Positions 1 to 5,784 of a DNA stretch of 6,079 nucleotides are shown here, one piece after another. Position 1 is the first letter of the stretch, and every line of letters starts with the position of its first letter. This DNA is from Deltaproteobacteria bacterium (lineage in GTDB: Bacteria > Desulfobacterota > Dissulfuribacteria > Dissulfuribacterales > UBA3076). The position numbers were made by a program, and so were the translations under genes. The stretch is from contig JAUXDR010000071.1 of the NCBI GenBank assembly GCA_030618205.1, forward strand, positions 1 through 6,079, read 5' to 3'. Under the pieces are notes generated by a model. That model was not told the origin of the DNA. It ran no database searches and worked only from the letters and a program-made list of their open reading frames with translations.

Positions 1-44
1 TCCTTTAAAAAGGCACAAAAGTAGCTTACACTTTTTCGATTTAG

Positions 45-192
45 CCGCAAAGAGTCTAAAGTTTTTCAGCATCAAGCTGCCCGCGACAGTTCACCATACT
101 GAGTCTTCCTGGTCTTGGCTTTAATTATTCAGGGTTGAATTCCCCGCTCATTCCCGGAAAATTTCGCGCCTTGCATCTCGGGCTTTTTGCAG
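45..192. repeat. Possible degenerate palindromic intergenic repeat
   Basis: The outer ends are imperfect inverted copies: CCGCAAAGAG at 45-54 against the reverse complement of CTTTTTGCAG at 183-192, 8 of 10 positions alike. Read on the minus strand, 157-178 (AGATGCAAGGCGCGAAATTT followed by TC) resembles + strand 5764-5784 on the far side of the gene cluster, about 16 of 21 positions. This is the look of dispersed non-coding repeats in anaerobic deltaproteobacterial genomes, but the copy number cannot be known from one window and the match could be partly chance. Confidence 0.3.
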
Positions 193-215
193 TGTAATCA
201 TGGCTGTGATAAATA
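187..215 (+). promoter_or_regulatory. Weak sigma70-like promoter candidate
   Basis: TTGCAG at 187-192 could serve as a -35 element, with TAAATA at 210-215 as a -10 after 17 bp. The -10 match is poor (the overlapping ATAAAT/TATAAG words are alternatives). Transcription would start near 222 and give a leader of about 80 nt before the radical SAM gene. Its placement makes sense for a cluster beginning at 305, but the motif match alone is weak. Confidence 0.25.
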
Positions 216-228
216 TAAGGCCCATTAC

Positions 229-258
229 GCTGACTGGAACTTTATCCCCAGTGTCGGC
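229..258 (+). promoter_or_regulatory. Leader hairpin upstream of the radical SAM gene
   Basis: ACTGG (233-237) pairs with CCAGT (248-252) around a 10-nt loop. After a 2-nt bulge (253-254) the stem continues as GCTG (229-232) with CGGC (255-258), including one G-U pair. No T-run follows, so it is not an intrinsic terminator. It lies 46 nt before the start codon, inside the presumed leader, and might stabilise the RNA or bind a regulator. It matches no riboswitch class I recognise. Confidence 0.3.
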
Positions 259-304
259 CAAGGATTTCACAGAACACACGAGATGAAAACAGGAAACAGT
301 ATCT

Positions 305-1894
305 ATGAAATGGACAGAAGAGGCAAAAAAGTCCTTTGAGGCAGTACCGCCTTTTGTGAGGCCCATGGCCAAAAAAGGAGTAGAGGCCTATGCCCGGTCC
401 CTGGGGCGGAAGATCATCACCCCTGAGCTCCTTAAAGACGCCAAAAGAAATCTCATGGGAAGCCATGGGATGAAATCAACGGATTCCACGGTCAACAAGG
501 AAGAACCGGACAGGAAGGCTTCGGTCCCTACCCCTCAATATCCAAACAGATTCTTTGCCAAAGAAGGGGTAGACTCACTGAAATACGCCTTTGATCGCAA
601 GATCGCAGTTCATGCAGGGGCCGGGGGACAACCGCTTCCTGCTGAAGAGGCCTTGCCTGCCTGGCAGGCACTTTGCGTTAAGCCTGACAATTCGCCTCGA
701 AGGACAGTCTATATCCACATCCCCTTCTGCCAAAGCCGGTGTCTTTATTGCGGCTTCTTCATGCATACCTTGCGCCGGGGCGACAGCACCCGTTACACTG
801 ATGCCCTCCTCAAGGAGATAGAACAGGTCTCAGGACTTCCGGCCGTGATCAGCCACCCCATACATGCAGTCTATCTGGGAGGCGGGACACCTACTGCTTT
901 GGATGCAGGGGATCTCAAGCGGCTGATCGAGGCTGTTTGCCGCCTGTTCCCCCTGGCCAAAGACTGTGAAATCACTGTGGAAGGCAGGGTGGCCGACTTT
1001 GGGCAGGACAAGATGCGCGCTTGCGTGGCTGGAGGTGCCAATCGTTTTTCCATCGGTGTACAGAGCTTTAATACCAAGGTCCGGCAGGACGTCGGACGTA
1101 TAGCGGACAGGGCAGAGGTCCTGAAAATGCTCACCACCTTGACTGACCTGGACAATGGGGCTGTAATTATTGACCTCATTTACGGGCTTCCAGGCCAGAC
1201 CATGGCTATCTGGGAAGATGACTTGAGGACCCTGATTGAAGAGACAAAGCTGGACGGCGCCGATCTCTACCAGTTGAACGTATTTAAGGGAAGCCCTTTG
1301 AGCCGGGCTGTAAATCAAGGTAAGCTCCCGCCCCCTGCCGATATCCCTACCCAGGCAGAGATGTTTTTAAAGGGCAGGGAGATGATGACCGCTGCTCGTT
1401 TCAGACGTCTCTCCATGTCCCATTGGGGCAGCACTCCCAGGGAGCGCAACCGTTACAATACCTTTATCCGCTATGGGGCCACCTGCATCCCCCTGGGCTG
1501 TGGTGCAGGAGGGCGTCTTCACGGCCATTATTTCTTCCAGGAGGGGAATCTGAAGACCTACTACAAGCGTGTCAACGCGGGAGAAAAACCAGTGGCCACG
1601 GCCATTCTCCTGCCTGCCCACTCCCCTCTTTTTAGAAACCTTGTCGGTCAGATGGAAAATGGCAAAGTGAATCTCACTGTCCTTGGAGAAAAACACGGTT
1701 TTGACTTAGAGGCAGTCTTTTCCCCGCTCCTTGAGCAATGGGAGCAGGCTGGCCTGATACGGCGTCCGGGGGAAGGGTGGATTGAGCTCACAGTGGCAGG
1801 GGAGTTCTGGAATGTCAACCTGGCCCAGGCACTTATTGATTACTTCCAGCACTATCATCAGGAAGATGCGCGGCCTGGTTCCATGGCACTATAA
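305..1894 (+). CDS. hutW: HutW-like radical SAM protein with N-terminal PCP_red-type domain
   Basis: This is a 529-residue protein of the HemN/HemW superfamily, closest in motifs to HutW/ChuW, which uses SAM to open the heme ring anaerobically. Residues 1-52 resemble the PCP_red domain seen at the end of protochlorophyllide reductase BchB (W3, P15-R19, YA at 29-30, G34, T39). A linker follows to about 130. The radical SAM core carries CxxxCxxC at C142, C146 and C149 after YIHIPF, then GGGTPT (192-197), ITVEGR (223-228), GVQSF (251-255) and DLIYGLPGQT (290-299). HutW-style HWGSTPRERNRYN (373-385) and PLGCGAGG (396-403) follow, then a C-terminal winged-helix-like part. The residue after CxxC-G is F151, not the Cys of true HemN, arguing against coproporphyrinogen dehydrogenase. 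The protein exceeds ordinary HutW by roughly the N-terminal 70-80 residues. The ATG at 305 follows AGGAA (291-295) and begins exactly at the PCP_red-like domain. It is the first gene of the co-oriented cluster, and the adjacent flavodoxin may supply electrons. The family call is solid; the real substrate is inferred. Confidence 0.85.
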   Translation: MKWTEEAKKSFEAVPPFVRPMAKKGVEAYARSLGRKIITPELLKDAKRNLMGSHGMKSTDSTVNKEEPDRKASVPTPQYPNRFFAKEGVDSLKYAFDRKIAVHAGAGGQPLPAEEALPAWQALCVKPDNSPRRTVYIHIPFCQSRCLYCGFFMHTLRRGDSTRYTDALLKEIEQVSGLPAVISHPIHAVYLGGGTPTALDAGDLKRLIEAVCRLFPLAKDCEITVEGRVADFGQDKMRACVAGGANRFSIGVQSFNTKVRQDVGRIADRAEVLKMLTTLTDLDNGAVIIDLIYGLPGQTMAIWEDDLRTLIEETKLDGADLYQLNVFKGSPLSRAVNQGKLPPPADIPTQAEMFLKGREMMTAARFRRLSMSHWGSTPRERNRYNTFIRYGATCIPLGCGAGGRLHGHYFFQEGNLKTYYKRVNAGEKPVATAILLPAHSPLFRNLVGQMENGKVNLTVLGEKHGFDLEAVFSPLLEQWEQAGLIRRPGEGWIELTVAGEFWNVNLAQALIDYFQHYHQEDARPGSMAL

Positions 1895-1927
1895 ATCCAG
1901 CAAGTTTTGTTGTATTGGAGGACAATC

Positions 1928-2458
1928 ATGAAAACCTTAATCGTATGTGCGAGCAAGTATGGTTCCACCCTAGAAATCGGAAGATGGCTGGCGGAAAGAC
2001 TGGGCGGCGATTGCCTTGTGGATAAGGCTGAATCCATGCCGGACCCGGCAGATGCAGATATTGTCATCCTGGGTTCTGGTATCTACAACCACCACGTATT
2101 GCCCTCTGTGCAGGAATATGTGAACCGCTTCAAGGATGCGCTGAAAGGCAAAAAGACTGTAGTCTTTGGAGTCGCCATGGACACAACAGGGATTTTTGTG
2201 CAGGGAAAGGTCCACGGCGGATGGAACTATATCCTGCCTTTGATTAAGAGCCTGCCAAAACCCCCGATCCATGCCGGACTCCTGGGCGGGGAAATAAACC
2301 CGGACAAGCTGGATGCCGGGGATATAGAAGGACTTAAGCGGTTCTACAAGATGCTTTACGGCCGGGAGACTCCCATACCCTATAAGACCTGGATGAACAA
2401 AAAAAAGGTCTGGGCCTTTGCGGAAAAGATACTGGAGCGTCTTGAGAGGCCGTTTTAG
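1928..2458 (+). CDS. Flavodoxin-domain protein (HemG-like / Flavodoxin_5 type)
   Basis: This 176-residue protein is predicted to be cytoplasmic and to bind FMN. After the first beta strand (KTLIVCA) comes the phosphate-binding loop SKYGSTLEIG (residues 9-18). A second strand, DIVILGSGIYNHH (44-56), places an aromatic residue near the flavin, and the sequence KGKKTVVFGVAMD forms the next strand. This layout resembles the flavodoxin-like family that includes the protoporphyrinogen oxidase HemG. The basic, Trp-rich tail after about 150 is not part of a minimal flavodoxin. The ATG at 1928 is preferred over a TTG at 1907, because GGAGG at 1917-1921 sits 6 nt before it and the protein then begins directly at the first strand. 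The gene starts 33 bp after the radical SAM gene, so the two are probably co-transcribed. The likeliest role is electron donor to the radical SAM cluster; a HemG-like oxidation of a porphyrinogen is the alternative. An 8-A run at 2399-2406 leaves the frame intact. Confidence 0.85.
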   Translation: MKTLIVCASKYGSTLEIGRWLAERLGGDCLVDKAESMPDPADADIVILGSGIYNHHVLPSVQEYVNRFKDALKGKKTVVFGVAMDTTGIFVQGKVHGGWNYILPLIKSLPKPPIHAGLLGGEINPDKLDAGDIEGLKRFYKMLYGRETPIPYKTWMNKKKVWAFAEKILERLERPF

Positions 2459-2579
2459 TGTCTCTGTCGGGGATTCTGGGTCGCGGTAGGAATGCTGGTT
2501 GCCCCGCTACCCCCTCCCCCATCCCCTCCCGCCAGGGGAGGGGAAAGGAAAAAAATCACAGACATCAGGAGATTAGGTT
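2459..2579 (+). other. Spacer between flavodoxin and ABC importer genes
   Basis: This 121-bp non-coding gap breaks the otherwise tight cluster. It contains a pyrimidine-rich tract with two copies of CCCCTCCC (2511-2518 and 2523-2530), the second of which forms the left arm of a strong hairpin, then a purine-rich stretch and the ribosome binding site AGGAG (2567-2571) of the lipoprotein gene. I see no good -35/-10 pair, so read-through from the upstream genes is possible but not shown. Confidence 0.6.
2522..2544 (+). repeat. GC-rich palindrome in operon spacer
   Basis: A perfect 9-bp stem, TCCCCTCCC (2522-2530) with GGGAGGGGA (2536-2544), closes a 5-nt loop GCCAG. It is followed by A-rich rather than T-rich sequence, so it is not a standard intrinsic terminator on the + strand, nor on the minus strand. 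The sequence style (CCCTCCC...GGGAGGG beside a purine run) is that of REP-like intergenic palindromes. In an operon it could act as an RNA stabiliser or as a partial block separating expression of the two halves. Confidence 0.6.
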
Positions 2580-3611
2580 ATGTGTGGATGGTATCGCATC
2601 ACAGCAGTAGGCCTCTTGTGCTTGATACTGCTTCTTCTTCTATCAGGTTGTGAACAAAAACCAAAGGATGTTGGTCCGGCACCTGTCATGGCTGTAGGTT
2701 CCCAGTGGTACGGTCACATTCCGGTATGGGTGGGCATAGAGCGGGGTATCTTCAGGAAACATGGCTTTGACGTATCGTGGAGATTCATCGGCAAGAGCAT
2801 GGACCGGCTGAATGCTATCTCTTCCGGAGAGGCTCAATTTGCCAGTCTGGGAGAAATCGCCATGTTGAGTGCCATGGCCCAGGGCAACACGCGCTTTTAC
2901 TGGGTAGGCAATCAGGATATCGCCCCTGGTTTTGAGGGAATGGTGGCACGGCCGGGCATATCGGGTTTTGAGGATATCAGGGGGAAGAAAATCGGCTTCC
3001 CATTTGGTTCCACTGTGGATATCACCTGCCGGCTTTTGCTCCGGCAGCATGGTCTTGAACCGGACAGGGATGTCAAGCTTGTAAATCTGGAGGTGGGCGA
3101 CGTGCCGGCTGTCTTTCGTGCCGGTAATGTGGACGCCGCCCTGGTCTGGGAACCCGGATTTTCCCAGCTACTGGAGGTAAAGGGAGCCACGGTACTGGGC
3201 ATGGACACCGACACTGAAATCTTTAGACGATTCGGCACAATGACCGGCCCGGATGTTCTCATCCTGAACAAGACGTGGGTAGATGAGAACATCGTGAGGG
3301 CACGGCGGTTTATGGCCGCCTATTTCGAAGCGTTGGAGTGGGTAAAGACCCATACTGACGAGACAGCGCAGATCATCCAAGGACGTTACATACAACAGGA
3401 CCTGGAGCTTGTCCGAACAAACCTGCGCAAGTTCGTATGGCAGGGGCTTAAGGACCAACCGCGAGTAATGAGTGATGAGAATCTTTTCGCACAGGTCGAT
3501 TTCGTTATTGATATCCTTTACAAAGACATGAAAGCTATCCCGGTCAAGCCTGATTTCCGCCACTGGGTAAACCTTAACGTCCTTCCCGTGGAAGGACCGG
3601 CCGGAGACTGA
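2580..3611 (+). CDS. ABC importer substrate-binding lipoprotein (TauA/SsuA/NMT1-like)
   Basis: This 343-residue protein is the solute-binding component of the importer encoded by the next two genes. A hydrophobic signal segment (residues 7-21) ends in the lipobox LSGC with the lipidated Cys at 24, so the mature protein should be membrane-anchored outside the inner membrane; Glu at +2 does not signal retention. The body matches the nitrate/taurine/sulfonate/thiamine-precursor binding family: a first strand into QWYGHIPVWVG (42-52), E-GIF-KHG-DV (54-65), GEAQFASLG (83-91), GKKIGFPFGST (135-145) and NVDAALVWEPG (183-193). The first ligand loop is aromatic (W43, Y44, W50), and an unusual GNQDIAPGFEGM (110-121) lies in another. 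AGGAG at 2567-2571, 8 nt before the ATG, supports the start. Four bp separate it from the permease gene. The substrate is unassigned. Family members that bind sulfonates, nitrate or pyrimidine precursors cannot be told apart by eye. Confidence 0.85.
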   Translation: MCGWYRITAVGLLCLILLLLLSGCEQKPKDVGPAPVMAVGSQWYGHIPVWVGIERGIFRKHGFDVSWRFIGKSMDRLNAISSGEAQFASLGEIAMLSAMAQGNTRFYWVGNQDIAPGFEGMVARPGISGFEDIRGKKIGFPFGSTVDITCRLLLRQHGLEPDRDVKLVNLEVGDVPAVFRAGNVDAALVWEPGFSQLLEVKGATVLGMDTDTEIFRRFGTMTGPDVLILNKTWVDENIVRARRFMAAYFEALEWVKTHTDETAQIIQGRYIQQDLELVRTNLRKFVWQGLKDQPRVMSDENLFAQVDFVIDILYKDMKAIPVKPDFRHWVNLNVLPVEGPAGD

Positions 3612-3615
3612 TCTC

Positions 3616-4395
3616 ATGGATGGCAAAGAACTCGGGCTCTGGCATTCGGCTATTATTGGATCGGCAGGCTTTATCTTTTTTGTTGGCCTGTGGGAGGTGG
3701 TGGTGCGCCTCGGCTTTATCGATCCTTTTTTTCTCCCTGCCCCAAGCCAGGTGATGGAGCGAGCGCTGGCAATGACGACCGGCAAGGATGCCGTGCTGCT
3801 GAATGATATTCGAATAAGTGGCACACGGGTGCTCACCGGATTTCTGCTGAGCGCCGTAGTTGGCGTCCCCCTGGGACTGATAATGGGCACGAACCGCCTG
3901 GTCCGGGCGTTTCTTAATCCCATCGTCTCCATCATACGCCCACTTCCGGCCTTGAGCTGGATACCACTTTCCATGCTCTGGTTAGGGATAGACGAACAGC
4001 AGAAATATGCCATTGTATTCATGGGCTGTTTTGCGTCTGTGCTTGTATATACTATTGATGCCACCCTAAAGGTAGACCCCCTTTTGATCCTTGCCGCAAG
4101 AAATCTGGGAGCCAAGCGCCTACATACACTTCGTTTTGTTGTGCTCCCCGGCGCTCTTCCCAATATCCTGAGCGGCCTGAAGGTGGTCCTGGCCATTGCC
4201 TGGACCTGCGTCATCTCGGCTGAAATGGTAGGGGCTAACAGCGGACTGGGATTCAGGATTTGGACTGCAAAGGAGTGGTCAGACACTGGGCAGGTATTGG
4301 TGGGGATGCTTTGTATCAGCCTTACCGTGCTGGTTCTGGACATCATCTATAGAGTGATCGAGAAGGTCCTTTTGCCCTGGAAGAGGATTTCATGA
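3616..4395 (+). CDS. ABC importer permease (TauC/SsuC-like)
   Basis: This 259-residue integral inner-membrane protein should dimerise to form the importer channel. About six hydrophobic segments are visible, roughly at residues 11-32, 72-91, 99-122, 130-147, 188-206 and 227-247. The cytoplasmic coupling motif that docks on the ATPase is at 160-182 (AARNLGAKRL...LP..LP), with the usual G165 and the LP pairs. FLPAPSQV (39-46) near the first helix and RPLPALSWIPL (108-118) are typical of the BPD_transp_1 permeases of the nitrate/sulfonate/taurine class. The length is normal for the family. GGAG at 3603-3606 lies inside the end of the previous gene, 9 nt before the ATG, so translation is probably coupled. 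The stop codon overlaps the start of the ATPase gene as ATGA. Family membership is clear; the substrate is not. Confidence 0.9.
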   Translation: MDGKELGLWHSAIIGSAGFIFFVGLWEVVVRLGFIDPFFLPAPSQVMERALAMTTGKDAVLLNDIRISGTRVLTGFLLSAVVGVPLGLIMGTNRLVRAFLNPIVSIIRPLPALSWIPLSMLWLGIDEQQKYAIVFMGCFASVLVYTIDATLKVDPLLILAARNLGAKRLHTLRFVVLPGALPNILSGLKVVLAIAWTCVISAEMVGANSGLGFRIWTAKEWSDTGQVLVGMLCISLTVLVLDIIYRVIEKVLLPWKRIS

Positions 4396-5183
4396 GTGAC
4401 ATCCTGATCCGGGCTGATAATGTATCGAAGGTATTTCACTCCCACAAAGGGGACGTAGAGGCTATTCACGATTTTTCCCTGACTGTGAAAAAAGGGGAAA
4501 TTGTGTGCATTGTGGGGGCTTCAGGCTGTGGGAAGAGCACCTTTCTTAATATGGTGGCGGGCTTTATCCGACCATCTTCCGGCCGCATCCTTTTGGAAGG
4601 ACAAGAGATCACCAAAGTAGAGCCCCGGTGCGGAATGATCTTTCAGAACTACGCCCTGTTTCCCTGGATGACTGTTATCGAAAACATCACCTTTGGCCCA
4701 CGGCTGAAAGGCGTTCAAAAAAAGGTGAGGCACGAACAGGCCAAGCTGTGGATTAAGAGAGTAGGACTTGAAGGGTTTGACTATTCCTACCCCGGCGAGC
4801 TCTCCGGTGGTATGCAGCAGAGAGTAGCGCTCACTCGGGCCCTTGCAAATGAACCGGACGTATTGCTCTGCGACGAGCCCTTTGGTGCGCTGGATGCCAT
4901 GACGCGTCAGGCCATGCAACAGGAGCTGTTACGCCTGATGTACAAATCAAACCAGACGATTTTGTTCATCACCCACTCCATAGACGAGGCCCTCATCCTA
5001 AGCGACCGCGTTGTCATCATGTCTGCCAGGCCTGGTAGGGTGAAGGCTGTATTCGAAAACGACCTTCCACGCCCCCGCAAGTTGGAACTCCAGCTTACCG
5101 ATCGCTATCTGGAACTCAAAAGAAAGGTTTGGTCCCTGGTTGAAGAGGAAGTTGTGAGCGCGTTGGGAATCAGGAAAGGATAG
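4392..5183 (+). CDS. ABC importer ATPase (TauB/SsuB-like)
   Basis: This 263-residue cytoplasmic ATPase powers the importer. All the working motifs are intact: Walker [10 protein letters not shown] (42-50), Q-loop Q85 in [11 protein letters not shown], signature LSGGMQQR (137-144), Walker B VLLCDE (157-162) with catalytic E162, D-loop ALD (166-168) and switch H195 in THSIDEA. The FPWMTVIEN and ARPGRV sequences are typical of the nitrate/sulfonate/taurine ATPases. Its start overlaps the permease stop by 4 bp (ATGA), implying coupled translation and balanced subunit amounts. The last codon is followed by two stop codons in frame (TAGTAG, 5181-5186). It is the last + strand gene, and the PilZ gene converges on it 8 bp away. 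No strong terminator is seen in between, so transcripts from the two sides may overlap. Confidence 0.93.
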   Translation: MSDILIRADNVSKVFHSHKGDVEAIHDFSLTVKKGEIVCIVGASGCGKSTFLNMVAGFIRPSSGRILLEGQEITKVEPRCGMIFQNYALFPWMTVIENITFGPRLKGVQKKVRHEQAKLWIKRVGLEGFDYSYPGELSGGMQQRVALTRALANEPDVLLCDEPFGALDAMTRQAMQQELLRLMYKSNQTILFITHSIDEALILSDRVVIMSARPGRVKAVFENDLPRPRKLELQLTDRYLELKRKVWSLVEEEVVSALGIRKG

Positions 5184-5191
5184 TAGAATAT

Positions 5192-5530
5192 TTAAATAGC
5201 GGGTGCATTGTTAAACCCATGGATGAACCCATGAATACTGTTTTTCTGCTTAGACGTCACATTCATAAACTGCAATCCCATACGGTGCATATGACCCTTT
5301 TTCCAAATCCATCGTACAATGCCTTCAATTTTGACTCGGGAATTTGATGGAAAAAATATGGTCAGTCTCGAGTTGGCAGGGAATTCCTGTAATGCCTCGA
5401 GTCCAACACCACTCTTACTGATGTCTGTCATAGATTCCACATAGAAACGCCGGCCGTCCGAAATTGTGACCAATGACTCAATCGGGAATCGCTTATCCTG
5501 CCGTCGTTCAGAAGAAAATATTTCTTTCAT
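5192..5530 (-). CDS. Small single-domain PilZ protein (c-di-GMP binding)
   Basis: This 112-residue protein consists of essentially one PilZ domain. Both parts of the cyclic di-GMP binding signature are present: RxxxR as R10-QDK-R14 (with an extra R9) and DxSxxG as D36-I-S38-K-S-G41. The later strands include VKIEGIVRWIWKKGHMHRMGLQF, broken at its middle by a basic turn, which is usual for these beta barrels. No output or membrane domain is fused, so it probably acts by binding a partner such as a motility, adhesion or exopolysaccharide component. The C-terminus carries a short IHGF repeat (IHGFIHGF), matched by two AACCCATG words 12 bp apart on the + strand (5214-5221 and 5226-5233). The ATG at 5530 overlaps an upstream TAA (TAATG) that belongs to an improbable frame. 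No partner is identifiable nearby. Confidence 0.85.
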   Translation of the reverse strand: MKEIFSSERRQDKRFPIESLVTISDGRRFYVESMTDISKSGVGLEALQEFPANSRLTIFFPSNSRVKIEGIVRWIWKKGHMHRMGLQFMNVTSKQKNSIHGFIHGFNNAPAI

Positions 5531-5560
5531 TATACTCTCATGTATGTCCCATTAACCCGG

Positions 5561-5589
5561 ATTATATAGTAATCCCCGACCAACAATAT
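5561..5589 (-). promoter_or_regulatory. Candidate promoter of the PilZ gene
   Basis: Read on the minus strand there is a perfect TATAAT (5566-5561) in an AT-rich region, about 30 bp before the PilZ start codon. The -35 element is poor: TTGTTG (5586-5581) is only 14 bp away, and ATATTG (5589-5584) is at the better 17-bp distance but matches badly. The gene needs a promoter here because a terminator lies between it and the next gene upstream. Confidence 0.35.
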
Positions 5590-5699
5590 AATAACATGTT
5601 TTTTATAAAAGTGCCACAAAAATACCCTTTCGAGGCGCACAGTAATAACCTCCGGAAGACATCTGCATGTTCTGTTCTTAAAACTTATCGGAACTAATG

Positions 5700-5728
5700 A
5701 AAAAAAACTTAAAAGAAAATCCTCTAAG
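5700..5728 (-). terminator. Intrinsic terminator of the dGTPase-like gene
   Basis: On the minus strand CTTAGAGG (5728-5721) pairs with CTTTTAAG (5715-5708) around the 5-nt loop ATTTT. The 8-bp stem includes two G-U pairs, and eight T residues follow directly (5707-5700). It begins about 55 nt after the stop codon of the dGTPase-like gene. The stem is AU-rich and therefore weak, but the loop size, position and U-tail all fit. On the + strand there is no T-run after it, so it would act in one direction only. Confidence 0.6.
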
Positions 5729-5730
5729 CC

Positions 5731-5784
5731 TATTGCAAAACTCATAAATTCTGTTCGAGGGCAAGATGCGAGGAGAAAAAAATC
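5731..5784 (+). repeat. Repeat-like sequence at the end of the dGTPase-like gene
   Basis: The stretch begins TATTGCAAAACTC (5731-5743) and ends in AGATGCGAGGAGAAAAAAAT C (5764-5784). The last part resembles the minus strand of 157-178 at the other end of the window. It reaches into the TGA stop codon (5785-5783) of the dGTPase-like gene. It may be half of a dispersed palindromic element common in genomes of this type; the other half is not seen. Support is only a short imperfect match plus general resemblance. Confidence 0.25.

Larger units (their letters stand above)
1..304. other. Non-coding upstream region of the radical SAM gene
   Basis: No convincing gene is seen on either strand; the open frames that cross it are short, of unnatural composition, and overlap the start of the real gene. 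It holds runs of A and T, degenerate inverted-repeat-like sequence from about 45 to 192, a weak promoter candidate at 187-215 and a leader hairpin at 229-258. No clear palindromic Fur-type operator is visible, which is worth noting in front of a gene of a heme-utilisation family. No gene end or tRNA is recognisable at the left edge. Confidence 0.6.
5531..5782. other. AT-rich spacer between PilZ and dGTPase-like genes
   Basis: This stretch is markedly more AT-rich than the flanking genes and codes for nothing convincing; the open frames on both strands have low-complexity Phe/Leu/Ser-rich translations and no family features. From right to left it holds a repeat-like stretch (5731-5782), a minus-strand terminator (5700-5728) and a promoter candidate for the PilZ gene (about 5561-5589). 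Confidence 0.55.

Noticed and set aside
118..134. AT-rich stretch resembling a Fur box upstream of the radical SAM gene
   Set aside because: Only about half of the positions fit the 7-1-7 consensus and there is no good dyad, so it is no better than chance in AT-rich DNA.
1907..1927. TTG start seven codons upstream for the flavodoxin gene
   Set aside because: The GGAGG ribosome binding site lies within this extension and is correctly spaced for the ATG at 1928, where the first flavodoxin strand begins.
3168..4346. A 392-codon open frame on the minus strand opposite the binding protein and permease genes
   Set aside because: Its translation is rich in Arg, Ser, Thr and Pro with no recognisable family, and it lies opposite two genes with clear domains and good ribosome binding sites. 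It is explained as a by-product of codon bias in those genes.
5218..5246. Hairpin CATGG/CCATG followed by a T-run as a terminator for the ATPase transcript
   Set aside because: The stem is only 5 bp and the T-run begins 7 nt after it, so it does not meet a reasonable standard for an intrinsic terminator; it also lies within the PilZ coding region.
5473..5697. A 74-codon + strand frame opposite the PilZ gene start and spacer
   Set aside because: It overlaps the well-supported PilZ N-terminus and the rest lies in AT-rich spacer with no conserved features.
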